From Solen grandis (lineage: Eukaryota; Mollusca; Bivalvia; Adapedonta; Solenidae), in contig CM037783.1 of the NCBI GenBank assembly GCA_021229015.1, positions 54,646,650 through 54,710,649 on the forward strand: a stretch of DNA of 64,000 bases, given 5' to 3'. Made by a program: the position numbers and the translations under genes. The notes beneath the pieces are model-generated. The model was not told the origin of the DNA and ran no database searches. It saw nothing but the letters and a program-made list of their open reading frames with translations. Shown here in pieces: positions 1-13,300 of the stretch (the first letter of the stretch is position 1; each line of letters begins with the position of its first letter).

Positions 1-666
1 CATGACATGGGGTAAAGAACCCATGGGGGTAACATAGTATAATTATCGTGTGGAGATAATGTGGATGTGGCATGTCATTGAGGACAATGGACAAAACTGT
101 TGACCACAGCCATGTGTATCACATGTTATTTCTTGTATATAATTATGGAACATGTACTATACATGCTCTGAATAAACATTTCTCTTTAACCAGACAAATA
201 TTTAAATGTTATTAAAAATAGTAGTATTTGAACTATGACCTTATCTGTGGACAATAAGATTTACAAATTTTGAGATTCCAAAATTAATGGAATTATGCCA
301 AATTGTGACATAATCATGAACAAACAATCTTGGCATAAGAGAGTTCCATTAATTAAGGAGTTTTCTTTTAATTAGTGAGGAAACTTTAAAAGCAGTAGAG
401 GAGAGGTCAGCCGCTGTCTATATAATCAACTGCATGGTTTTTACAATGAACAGAATAGTGCACTGGAGTTCATGGGAAAATAAATAAGAAGAATCAAAGT
501 TGACTTGTGTATCTGTGAGTGAAATTAATAATTCAGCTATAAATTTTCCTGAACATTTATTTGATACAAAAAAATAGAATGGCTATAAGCCTTGCATGTG
601 AGTAAATATAATAAGTCTCTTCTATATAAAACACTCATTAAAGATTATTTTGTGTGATTAAATGTT

Positions 667-907
667 TTAACCCTTCCCTCATATAGACTCATTTTGACGC
701 ACTCAATAGGTACCACATAAAGCCTGATCTGCAGAAAACCACAGTTAATCCTTACCAAATTTAATTATAAAGTCCTCATTTCCAGACCACTGAGGAGCAG
801 CGAACAGCATAAAACCTGATCAGCCTGCGAGTTACTCGCAGGCTGATCTGGTTTTATGTTGTTCGCATAGGTCTTTTCATGGTTTCCTCTATGAGGGAAA
901 GAGTTAA
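667..907 (+). mobile_element. hairpin MITE, family A, full copy
   Basis: The copy is bounded by TTAA on both sides. The left end reads TTAACCCTTCCCTCATA and the right end TATGAGGGAAAGAGTTAA. The centre (about 800-866) is a near-perfect inverted repeat starting GCGAACAGCATAAAACCTG. The ends and TTAA duplication suggest a piggyBac-type non-autonomous element. That class is inference. Confidence 0.85.
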
Positions 908-1858
908 GGTGCATCTTTACACAGTTATAGTTCTAATGCAGTCCAATGTAATGCAGTGCTTAGACTTGGACAACAAATGAAGGGTTATCATGGAGCTGCA
1001 CTGTACATTTCTCATATATCATAGGTAAAATATTGGAATGTTAACATTTACCTTCATTTTGTTAGTTAATGACCCTGGTAAGCATGGCTGTATTCTCCTT
1101 TTATTTCTTGTCTAATTATACCTTTCTAGTTATCTGTGGTTATCATTTGTTCTTAATTCACTATAATCATTAACATGAGGTTATGTCAAATTGATTGTCA
1201 ATTGATGAAGCAGCCGCATTTAACTTTTTAATAAGAATATAGAATTTCTTACTTTGTCGAGGGAAAACAAATTCTTTCACTAATCTTTCTCGATAGTTAC
1301 TGGGTTGGACCAGTAATTTGTGCCTGGAAATTTCATAAAAGGTCCTTACCCCTCAACAAGCTTTGAATCATCAACCTTTGGATCTGCAGTAATATACACT
1401 GTGCCTAGATACCCAGAAATTAAATGCAAAATTCTTTCTAAGTGGTTAGAGGTCTTGGGTATTGACCCTGGTCAAACTTTCTATATCTTTCTTACTTAAT
1501 TCTGTTGATTATTAGAGCAGTTCTAGGACTGGTTGGTCTGGTTTTAGGGTGTTGTCACTTAAATATGTAAATACGGCATGGTATTACACAGAATATAATG
1601 CCAAAATGATCAAAATCTGTTGAGCATTAATCCCATGCAAACATGCAACAGTTTCTTTCTTTTTTCTTCTTTCTCAACAATAACTCCTAAGATATTTGAT
1701 GTGACTGAAATTTGACATGGCTTCATGTGATGCACTGTGTGAAGTGGATTAGAATATCTAGTTTATTTTGTTTTTACCCCAAGTTTGAAGTCTGGATAAT
1801 ATAGAATTGAAAATATCTGTAATTAAGTATGCCACGGGGAAAATGTTAAGAAATTATA

Positions 1859-1940
1859 ACTCGCAGGCTGATCTGGTTTTATGTTGTTTGCATAGGCACA
1901 TAGGTCTTTTCATGGTTTCCTCTATGAGGGAAAGGGTTAA
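1859..1940 (+). mobile_element. hairpin MITE, family A, right-end fragment
   Basis: Only the right arm of the central palindrome and the right terminus remain. A short duplication in the arm gives CATAGGCACATAGG. The left part is absent. Confidence 0.8.
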
Positions 1941-2550
1941 TTAATGGTTCCAAATCAGATTTTGATTTTTTTACAAGGCACATGCACAAACATACATATG
2001 TAGAAGGCATTACTATTGTTATTGCCAAAATGATGGCACTATGTGGGTGTTCTGAGAGAAAGTCTGGTCTGCATCTTTAACACTGATAAGAGGTCTGACT
2101 ATCCAATTAGGTCAAAGATGGAGAGGCCCCAACTTTCACCAAGGATCATGATTTCTGACATGAACTGAACACCCTTTGGTTATGATCTTCCAATCTTTAA
2201 TTCAACCCAGTGAAATTTTCTGTAAATCAGTTATACTTATCTTGTATACTTAATATTTTACAATGCTAATAAGTTTGTATATAGGTTCTGCTATAAGTTT
2301 TAGGCCTTGGTATCACCTCACAAAATCATTTTGTAGTATACATGTATTGTGATATGCCAGTCTCTGTATTCTGATTCATAATGTTACATATATGTATTGG
2401 GTAATTGGATTTTTTCCAGGATGGTATTATTCTATGTGCACCTTTAAATTGCTTGTTTTACTGTTGTTTATTAAAACAAAATCCTATAATTATTATTTTT
2501 TTTTTTTTTGCAATATGACATGCACAGTCTCAGATATTTATCTATTTTTA

Positions 2551-3560
2551 GCTCACCTGAGCACAAAGTGCTCAAGGTGAGCTTTTGTGATCGCCCTTCG
2601 TCCGTCGTCGTCCGACGTCCGTTGTCCGTCGTCTGTCGTCAACAATTTGCTTTAAACGACATCTCCTCTGAAACCGCTGGACAGAATTTAATGAAACTTG
2701 GCAAAAATGTTCCTTGGGTGAGGCTCTACAAAGGTTGCTAAAATAAAGTTGATCCATGAAGAACTCTGGTTGCCATGGCTACAAAAAGAAAAATAATTTG
2801 AAAACTTTAAAAATCATCTCCTTCAAAACTACTGGCCAGATTTCAAAATAATGTGGTACAGATGTTCCTTGGGTCAACCTCTACCAAAGTTGCTAAAATT
2901 ATTCCGATCCATAAAAAAACATGGCCGCCAGGGGCGGGGCTTATTTGCCTTATATGTCTATAGAGAAACCTTTAAACAACATCTCCTCTGAAACCACTGG
3001 CTGCCTGGACAGAATTTGATTAAACTTGACAGGGATGATCCTTGGGTCAACCTTCACAAAAGTTGCTAAAATAAACTTGATCCATGTAGAACTCTGGTTG
3101 CCATGGCAACAAAAAGAAAAAAAAATGAAAACTTTAAAAATCATCTTCTTCAAAACTACTGGCCAGATTTCAAAATAAATTGGTACAGATGTTCCTTGGG
3201 TCAACCTCTACCAAAGTTGCTAAAATTATTCCGATCCGGTAAAAAAACATGGCCGCCAGGGGCGGGGCTTATTTGCCTTATATGTATATAGAGAAACCTT
3301 TAAACAACATCTCCTCTGAAACCACTGGACAGAATTTGATTAAACTTGGCAGGGATGATTCACAAAAGTTGCTAAAATAAACTTGATCCATATAGAACTC
3401 TGGTTGCCATGGCAACAAAAAGAAAAAAAATATGGTATTTTTAAAAATCATCTTCTTCAAAACTACTGGCCAGATTTTAAAATAAATTGGTACAGATGTT
3501 CCTTGGGTCAACCTATTTATCTCAGGTGAGCGATTTAGGGCCATCATGGGCCTCTTGTTT
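2551..3560 (+). mobile_element. GCTCACC-type interspersed repeat, full-length copy
   Basis: It opens with a hairpin, GCTCACCTGAGCAC then GTGCTCAAGGTGAGC, and closes with CTCAGGTGAGC and a GGGCCTCTTGTT end. Inside are three tandem units of about 300 bases, each with GGTTGCCATGGC and an AAAACTACTGGCCAG stretch. It is non-coding; open frames in it are by-products of the repeat. Related copies lie at 10619 and 56831. Confidence 0.85.
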
Positions 3561-5455
3561 TATCTCCATATCTCCATTTAACCTGAAAATCACCCATTAT
3601 TTCTTTTGCGACCATATTTTGCATACAAGGTGTTGTCATTTGATACCAATTTCATACCACAATTATGTGAATTGTTACAACAGTTGTACAGAATTAGTCC
3701 AGATAATTAAACGTAAATGAAGCGAAATATTAAATAAAACATCCTGAAAGTATCAGCCATGTGATGCTTCAGGAAGGTACATCTGTCCTCAGCAGTTTCT
3801 CATTACTGCCAGGAAACGCTGGTATCAGTTAGGACCTTGTCAGATTTCTATCTGCATCATTATAGACTGAAGGTGCCAATTAATTTTCTTCTATCTATCC
3901 CTTCACTGATAACATGTGAAAAACCAGTATCTGATTGCCTGTCAGAGGTACCTGTGAAAACATTGGGAGGCTCAAACTTACTTTATGCATAATATTTATG
4001 ATAGATTTAGATCGAGTTATTTCAGTATAGAATGCTATGTAAACAGATAATTTCTTGATTTATAAAGTATTCTTTTTGTAGACAATATAAGTTCACTTAT
4101 GTCATTCACAGCTTCACCTAATAAGTTGTATATATTGGCATCTTCTTCCACTCAATCTTCAGATTTTTTTTTGTACTTTTAGCATTAAGAAAAGTACCGG
4201 TATGTGACACAGATTCTCTGACAGATAGCTGAACAAGGCTAACGACATCTAATGATGTACTTTATACCTTGACACTAATGCTAAGAAGCTGATTGTCTAG
4301 GATTTTTTTTGACTTTGCTGAATTGACTTTGATATTCCGTTAATTTGGAGCACTGACCTTATCAAAGCAAGAGTTCAGGGAAGCTATGCTGAATTATTTG
4401 TCCTATTAAATATCTCAAAATGTGATAAATTCAGGAAATATTTGAAGAAAAATTATTTACATGTATAGATGTTATTAGATAAGATATTAGTATAAATAGT
4501 GTCTAAAGTTACCAGTGATTAAGTTTTGATTTAGAAAAAAATGAAAAAAAAATGATGAGAAAACAAAGGATAGAAATAAAAAAAGATTGGAAAATAAGAT
4601 GGAAACTTTGTGAAAGATGATAAAAATGCCAAGGCAGTCATAATGCTCTCAGCACTGTAAGGGTTAAAGGTACTAAAGAATAACAAACAATATAAAAATT
4701 CTTCTCTGGATGTTGAAATCAGTTTAATACTGGGTCATCAGTTTTCGTATAAATGCATTGAAGTTTCAACAAAATTTAATATCTATGAAAAAATAATAAT
4801 AATTAGACCAACAGTAGCCAGTCTTATGTACTGATAAACAGACGCAGGCATTGTTGATTTGCATAATCACCACAGCCGTTTTAATCGCACTTTATTCTTC
4901 TTTTCTCAGTAGCATATAAATTCAATGCAACTATAAGGTCATGACCTCCTTAGGTATGCAATTTATGAATGGAAACTCACTCTGGTTCATTATGAAACAA
5001 ATCAAAGTACTCAAGGCACTGAGAGACGGCCTGCAGGGTTATCATGAAACAAAGAGTTATAGTTTGGCTGACTTACTACAGGTAAAAAGAGTTGCAGGAA
5101 AACTTCTTGCATCAAATGACCATGGTCTCTCTCAAGTTAACACTGGAATTAGAATTATAGCTATTTCACCATGTAAATCCTGCTATCAGTCTCTCAGCAC
5201 ATTGTGTGCATTGATACCTGATAGTTGTCCTCCAGTAATAGTTTGCAGTAACACTGGTATCTCTGTAGTTGGGCCCTAAGGAGCCCTGATAAGTTCTAGT
5301 CCAACAGTGCTTGTATAAGATAAAGAATTACAATGCACAGATTGGGGGTCTTGATATCTGTGTACTTTGCTTTGAAGTGCTATAGTGGATTGCGCAACAC
5401 ACTGAATGCTTTGAATACAAATTACGAGTAATCACATGAAACCTATACAGCCATG

Positions 5456-5695
5456 TTAACCCTTTCCCTCATAGAGGAACCATGAAAAGACCTATGCGAA
5501 CAGCATAAAACCAGATCAGCCTGCGAGTAACTCGCAGGCTGATCAGTTTTATGCTGTTCGCTGCTCCTCAGTGGTCTGGAAATTAGGATTTTGTTATTAA
5601 ATTTGGTATGGTTTAACTATGGTTTTCTGCAGATCAGGCTTTATGTGGTACCTATTGAGTGCGTCAAAATGAGTCTATATGAGGGAAAGGGTTAA
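5456..5695 (-). mobile_element. hairpin MITE, family A, full copy, inverted
   Basis: This has the same family ends and central palindrome as the copy at 667, on the opposite strand, flanked by TTAA. Confidence 0.85.
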
Positions 5696-7227
5696 TTTGT
5701 TAATTCAATTCCATTGAGATGAAAGATTTGGTATAATATTTAAATAAATGATATGATCAGCAATATCATTATTATCATCATTACCACTGCCTTTGTCTCC
5801 ATTATTGTCCCCTTCATTGTCAGCCCTGTCATAAATGGTGTCACTGTTGTTTTTGTCATTGTTATTTTCCTCCACCATCACCATCATCATCATCCCAGGG
5901 ATCATTTTGGGCCATGACTTTCGCGATATTCTCGCATTTCTTTTTCATGAAAGTCGCACCAGAAATCATCAAATGGGATAAAAGTTCGCATCTGTCAGAG
6001 AGGGTGAACAATATTAACAAATAGTGACCTTGGTAGCTCTGTCACCTTTGATCTTTGTCAGTAAAGTTGCACCCCATTCTATTTTCGCCTTCACAGTATC
6101 CTTTGATTTGCCAATAGCCTAGGTCTAAGTGTTTGTGTGTATGTGTGTATGTGTACCTGTCATGTAATACATGTTGTCATGTAATACACACAAGCCAGTG
6201 TCAATCATTCAGAATATCAGTTGGTTATTCTAATCTCAACATCAACTTACAGCCGTTTTTGTGCAGGTATTTGGTTTGGCATTTTAATTAATTCTGATCA
6301 ACTTATGTGGAAAATATTATTGTCTACTGTGTTTACTACTTTTGTGGGGAAATAAACAATGTTGATTATTTATCTAAACCATGCATTCTGCCATCTTTGA
6401 TTTCAAAACATGACGAAGCAGAAAACATGTCCCAGTCCAGTCATCCGAAAAATGACTTGCACATTGAAAGTTTATTCAACCCAATGCCTCATCTTATCTA
6501 CTCTGCAGTGTCAACACTCATCACATCTACAGTGCAGACGGAGGAAAAACCATGAAAAAATGCATTGATAAATCAGGTTTACAGCAATAAATAAAGCACT
6601 CAAAAAGCTTAGTACATGTAAGGTTTTAAAATGTAGATGTTTGAAATAAGGCTACATATATACAGATTATTTGGAATTAAGGCTGACTTTGTACTCATAA
6701 TTGAAAAGTGAAGTGGGTGGGGTAATGCATTGAGATAAGCATATTTTTCAATAATTAATAGATAAATAGAAACAAAAGAGATAAATTTACATTGATAATT
6801 AGACATTATCAAGAAATACCTCATTTTTGTGTTTTTAAAAGAAAATTCTGCAGAAAGTTGGGTATGTCTATTATGAAAAATCTGATTAAATAATATAAAT
6901 TTATACAAAAAGTTTGACATTTAAATGACATCTTACTTAATCCATTCTGTCACAAATTAACTAGCCAGTGATTGAGTTTTAGTACTTTTCATGTTTTTGT
7001 TCTTATTAAAAAAATCTCACTAATATTCAACAAATCCCATTAAAATTTGCCAGATGGGCAAAAAATCACAGTCACATTCTGGCCCACAATAACCCCTGTT
7101 ATCCTCATCATCAGAGTCATCATCTTCACTATCAGAGTCATCATCATCAGCAGCAGTGACATTAATATGTCAAATAGAATCTGTTAATTGGCCTATTTTG
7201 CATATCATATTTATATTATATTTTCAG

Positions 7228-7329
7228 GGAAGCCAAATCCAAACACTGCAGCGTCTGTAACAAGTGTGTGAGTGACTTTGATCACCACTGCAAATGGCTG
7301 AACAACTGTGTGGGAGGCAGGAACTACCG
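7228..7329 (+). CDS. ZDHHC1: ZDHHC exon: DHHC zinc-binding core
   Basis: The acceptor is TTTTCAG and the donor GTAAGT. The exon encodes 33 full codons, [10 protein letters not shown] to GGRNY, with the catalytic DHHC and the zinc-binding Cys/His residues. The first base completes a codon from an upstream exon, and the last two bases (CG) begin the Arg codon finished at 9969. Confidence 0.95.
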
Positions 7330-10300
7330 GTAAGTCATCCTCCCCTTACCCAGGGACTTTCCTTGCCATCCTTTGTTTTGCCATATTTGCTGTCTAAACA
7401 GCTGTTGTTCTGCCATTAATACCCCTTGAAGGCAACTCTTGATAACATTTTGAAGACTGCTAGAAGTTTGCTTTTCGAGAATGAAAATTCAGAATGTTCA
7501 GTTAGACCAGTTCATCTTTGAATCCAATATTTTTTTTTGTCTTTTTGCCTCTTTTTCTCATGCACAAAGTTCGCTTGAAGACCATAATACATGCATGGCT
7601 TCTCAGCATCGTGTGTGCTCAGTCAGCTATCAATGCTCACTTGTTGTACCTTATCATTTTTTGTAGTCTTATACAAGTTGTTCAGCAGTATTATCTATTG
7701 TTGCTATTTTAATGTTAACCCTTTACCTCATGAATATTCGTGTACAAATTTATGATTTGATGAATATTAATTAATTGATCTTTAAATGTTTTTTGAAATA
7801 ATGGATTTTTCTTTGTCACAGATGACTGTGTAGAAACTGAGTTACGATATTATATGAGCAAACAGAGGAGACCCTGAGCTGTCTGATCTGGGTCTGCTCT
7901 GCTTGCCTTTGTGTCAAAATGATTCTATGTGAAATAAAGGGTTAAAGATATTTTTCCTCTTCATTATGTAATTAAAGTCTTGTATTATTTTCATAGTGAA
8001 AAATTTGCAAAAAGTTCCAAAAAGTGCAAGAAGTATATGAGTATACATAGAATATGAAGTTCCGAGAACTCTCTCAAGAATTTTGGAGTTTGTTCTCAGG
8101 TGGGATGAAAACTTGAAAGACCTTTCCTAGTACAAAAGATTGGTTCAACCCAGGAACTGTTGTAAGGGATTTATATATTATTTCTGAGAACTTGCAATCT
8201 TGGTGACACAAAAGAAATAATGTAACTTCAAACCTAATAATATTGTCTGTAAGTGAGAAGTTTACTGCCATTCATATTGGCAATTTTGAGAATATTAAAA
8301 AGATCTTCAGCTCTTGTGATCTGTTAATATGATTTATGTTTTCAATTTCAGATTTTTAACCTCACTTCTTTAGAATAAACACACTTCATTATTTTAGGCA
8401 TGTAATACATCAACCAGGTACTTTTAACAATTGACTGAGGTACACAATTAATAACAGATTTTATATCCGAAAGTATTGGTTACAATCTCCTTTTTTACCC
8501 TCATTTTACAGATTGATTTTTCTCCTCACATTGTCTGATAGTGAGCCTTATTAGGCACATATATCATTGTACTTTACATTGTTAGCTTAATTTTTCATAT
8601 AGGTCAGCAATATCTTAATTAAGGTACTATAGTTTCCATGGAAACTAGATATAAGTGATTTACCTAATGATTCAGGGGTGGGAATGGAATGAATACACTC
8701 CAGAAACAGTTAATAGATAGTGTTAATAGATGCGCAAAAGGTGAAATATCAGATTCAGGAGTAACTTGATTATATTTAATCAGATCAGGAAATTGATTCA
8801 TCACTATTTAAGGCATTTCTCTTCTAAGCACCAGTATTGACATATCATCGGTAATATTGTTTAACCCTTAGCTCACACAGTCTCATTTTTCCAGGAGCTG
8901 TCCAATCAGGGTCTCAACTGATTGCTCATACAATATTGTAGCAGAGATATTACACAGTCTTCAAACACAAAAATAAGCTCTGTCTATTAATATTCAATAC
9001 TGGAGATCTGGATATGAAATCTGAAGTTGATTCAGGAATGATAAATAAGGTTGCAATGGTTACATTTATAGATGGTTATTGGAAATTCTAGGAAAAGATA
9101 GCCAGATCATGGGGGAGGAAATATGAAGTGACTTTTCATCATTCATTTATGACAGTGATTAGTTATAAACAGTACTCTGTTAGATGAATAAGAACACACT
9201 ACATTGACATCTTAAGAAATGCCATAATTATACATATGCATAAAAAGTGTGGCATTGCAGGCAAGCATTGATGATATCTACCTCTTATATCATTACTGTT
9301 GTATCATTATTCAATGTTATTCACCAAACTATCAAGCCTGGGTAAGGCAATTGGGTATTAGCATGTCAGAAGACACCATTATTAAACAATGATATTAATA
9401 TCACCTGTGTAATGTAGCAGGATTTACTTTTTCTTGCCTGAATTGATTGATGTTGGACGACTTCTCTATAGATATTCAAATCTCAGCAAAATACTGGTAC
9501 TGATGAAGTTAATTCTAAAAGAAAAAAAGTTATATGTTGTGAAATTGGCCGAGGCTTCTGTAACTGCTCATATCAGCAGACATTCTCTATATATATAGAT
9601 ATTCCTATCTTTATGGCTGTTACATAATGAAATTATTTTAACTTGCTTTACAAAAGTATGGGTGCTATAGACATGTTGTCGTGTCACATTGCATTGCATC
9701 AGGGCCTGTTCACAAAAAGTTCAATGTCTTGAGATGCTCTTTAGAAACAGCAATGAAACATTGTGCACATATTTATGGGCAGAAGGTCCATTGTCAATTA
9801 AAGGCACATTTTTTTTACTCTAAAGCTTTTCAAGAGTTGTGGCCCATTTCTATTAGAAATATTTTGTATTTGACTGTTTTTATATTGTTGAGACAAGGGA
9901 GTGTAGTGAGGGTATTAATCACATTCAGTGATAGCTCTAGTTGTCAATGGTAACCATCCTTTCTACAGCTGGTTCCTGGCCACTCTCCTGACCGCCATTA
10001 TTGCCTTGACCCTTGTTTCCCTGATCGCCCTGGCTGAGTTCATTACCTACTACTCAGACAAGTCTGCACGGGACATTCTGCAGCCATATAGAGGTAAGGA
10101 GATTATGCCTTGACATTGGAATTTGTATATAGGGGTTTTTACAAAGAAGTGAATGTCTTTTTTTAATGTAAATGGCTAGATCAGTGTGATTTACATGTCA
10201 AATTATATGAACCATTTTTCTCAGTAATACTCTAATACTTCCCTTCACATAAAAAGGAAATAATGTGTTTATTTATTTTTGAAAATAAGTTCAAATTTTT

Positions 10301-13300
10301 CAAATACTTATATCAATTTGAAAGGGATTTTTTCAAATGAAAAAAAAAGAAACATTCACCCTAAGTCCAGGATCATACTTTCTTAATCTTTCATGCATTC
10401 AGTTTCTCCCAATTTGACCTTGTATGACATCCTATTGTAGATCTCACCTCGAACCAGGACATAGGCGAGGCAGACTTCCAGATCATGTACCAGTCTGTGA
10501 TACACGACGGCTGGCTAGCGCTCCTCGGTTGCTATGTGATATTTGGCATCATCGGGGTCGCCTTGCTGGTCCACCTATTTGGCTTCCATTTGTACCTGAG
10601 TAAGTTCTGATCGCTTTTTTAGCTCACCAGAGCACGAAGTGCTCAGGGTGAGCTATTGGGATCACCCTTCGTCCGTCATCTGTCGTCCGTCGTCAACAAT
10701 TTGCTTTAAAAGACATCTCCTCTGAAACCGCTGGACAAAATCTGATGAAACTTGGTATAAATGGTCCTTGGGTGGGACTCTACAAAAATTGCTCAAATAC
10801 AGTTGATCCTTGCAGAACTCTGGTTGCCATGGCAACAAAAAGAAAAAATTCTTGGAAAGTTTAATAATCATCTCCTTCAAAACTACTGGCCAGATTTCAA
10901 AATAAATTGGTACAGATGATCCTTAGGGGTAACACTAAAAAGATTGCTAAAATTATTCAGATCCACAAAAAAACATTGGCGTCAGGGGCCGGGCTTATTT
11001 TACATTTTTTTATATAGGGAAAAATTAAAAAAAACATCTCCTCTAAAACCAATGGACAGAAAATTGATGAAACATGGTATAAATGGTCCTTGGGTGGGAC
11101 TCTACAAAAATTGCTCAAATAAAAATGCTCTATGCAGAACTCTGGTTGCCATGGCAACAAAAAGAAAAAATTCTTGGAAAGTTTAAAAATCATCTCCCTC
11201 AAAACTACTGGCCAGATTTCAAAATAAATTGGTACAGATGATCATTGGGGGTAGCAATACAAAGATTGCTAAAATTATTTGGATCCACAAAAAAACATGG
11301 GCGCCAGGGGCCGGGCTTATTTTACATTTTTTTTTTATATAGGGAAAGATAAAAAAAAAAACTCCTCTAAAACCAACGGACAGAATTTGATGAAATTTGG
11401 TAAAAATGATCCTTGGATGCGAGTCTACAAAAATTGCTCAAATAAAAATGATCCATGCAGAACTCTGGTTGCCATGGCAATAAATAGAACAAAAATCATC
11501 TTCTTCAAGATTAATATAAATCATCTTCCAGATTAATAATTTGCAGGGTTTCAAAATTTTTTGAATTGGTACAGATGATCCTTGGGTGTAGCTCTACAAA
11601 GTATTCAAAATTATTTGGATGTGTGTTGTAAACTCGGCAACAGTACGAGGGGAGGCTTATTTATTATATTTATATTGATTTACGCAGAACTCTAGTTGCC
11701 ATTGCAATGCATTGAAAAGATAAATTAAAAATTCATCTTGTTTAGAACTGCTAGCCAGATTTAAAATACATTGTTATAGATGTTTATTTAGGGTTAATTG
11801 GCTAATTTTTACTTTGTTTTTCAGACAATTTTAACAATTAATCAAAATCAAAGGAAATGTCCTTTGTTTTCACGTGACGTCATCAAGACAAATCCGCCAT
11901 CTTACCATTTTTAGCTCGACTATTCGAAGAATATGAGAGCTATTGTAGTCACCCTGGCGTCGGCGTTGGCGTTGCAGCTTTTGGTTAAAGTTTTGCGTGC
12001 AAGTTACTATCAACCTTATATCTCAATAACCGTTTATGGTATTGGCTTGAAAGTTTATAAATATGTTCAGGGGCCTCAGACAACCAAGTTAGATAACTCT
12101 TGACTGAATTTAATATGAATTATGGCCCCTTTTTAACTTAGAAATTTTGGTTAAAGTTTTGCATGCAATAGAAAATTTGGTTAAAGTTTTGCGTGCAAGC
12201 TACTATTTAGTTTGTATTTCAATAACCATTCATGGTATTGACTTGAAAGTTTATGAACATGTTTAGGGGCATCAGACAACCAAAGTAGCTTACTCTTGAT
12301 GGAATATATTACAAATTATGGCCCCTTTTTAACTTAGAAATTTTGGTTAAAGTTTTGCATGCAAGATACTCTCATGCTTAAATCTCAGTATCCAGGCATG
12401 GGATTGATTTGAAACATCTTTAATATGTTTAGGGGTATCATACTTTCATGGTAAATAACTCTTGATGGAATAGGTAACAAATTATTGCCCCTTTTTAACT
12501 TAGAAATTTTGGTTAAAGTTTTGCATGCAAGTTACTTTCATGCTAATTCTCAGATCCAGGCATGGATTGATTTGAATCATCTTTAATATGTTAAGGAGTA
12601 TCATACTATCAAGGTAGATAACTTTTGATGGAATATATTACAAGTTATGGCCCCTTTTTAAACTTAGAAATTTTGGTTAAAGTTTTGCATGCATGGTATT
12701 TTCATGCTTATATCTCAGAGTCCAGGCATGATTGATTTGAAACATCTTTAATATGTTTAGGGGTATCATACTTTCATGGTAAATAACTCTTGATAGAATA
12801 TGTTTCAAATCATGGCCCCTTTTTAACTTTTGTTAAAGTTTTACATGCAAGCAACTATCCAGCTTATATCTCAGAAATTGCTTGTGGAATTGACTAGAAA
12901 GTTAAGGAGTGTCTTCAGGGGCATCAGAAAACTAAGGAGGATAACTTTTGGACTGAATTTTATACAAATTACGACCCTTTTCTAACTTGGATTCTTGGTT
13001 AAAGTTTTGCATGCACAGTGTTATTGTGCTTATGTCTCAGTAACTAGGCATGCGATTGACCTTAGACATCATAAAAATATTAAGGGGTATCAGACTATCA
13101 AGGTATATAATTTTGACTATTATTATGTACAGGGTATGTGAAGGGCAAGAATTTAAATAGATTTCATTTGATTTACCAACAAGCATTTTGAATAGTCGAG
13201 CGTGCTGTCCTCTGACAGCTCTTGTACTATTTGCACTTCTGTTTCAATTAAAGATTTACAGATATATACTTTTGAGTTTAAAAAACAGAAACACGTGAAG

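Larger units (their letters stand above)
1..7227 (+). other. ZDHHC upstream intron or 5' flank, no exon found
   Basis: The exon at 7228 is not a first exon, so this stretch must be intron, at least in its 3' part. It is AT-rich and holds TTAA-type MITEs at 667-907 and 5456-5695, a MITE end at 1859-1940, a long repeat at 2551-3560 and ATC-rich microsatellites near 5870-5895 and 7098-7155. I found no CxxC-containing segment with a usable donor. Confidence 0.6.
7330..9968 (+). other. ZDHHC intron
   Basis: Non-coding and AT-rich. It holds a diverged TTAA MITE (7715-7945), a MITE end near 8861, a SINE-like fragment near 8090-8160 and a repeat terminus at 9884-9945. Confidence 0.8.

Noticed and set aside
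3103..3547. Lys-rich and Phe-rich open frames on both strands
   Set aside because: They arise from the tandem units of the GCTCACC-type repeat and recur at 10.7-11.5 kb and 57.0 kb.
4941..5279. 112-codon open frame as an upstream ZDHHC exon
   Set aside because: No Cys-pair spacing of the DHHC zinc domain, no membrane segment and no donor of the required phase.
5705..5905. Asp/Asn-rich minus-strand open frame
   Set aside because: It is the translation of an ATC/ATT-rich microsatellite.
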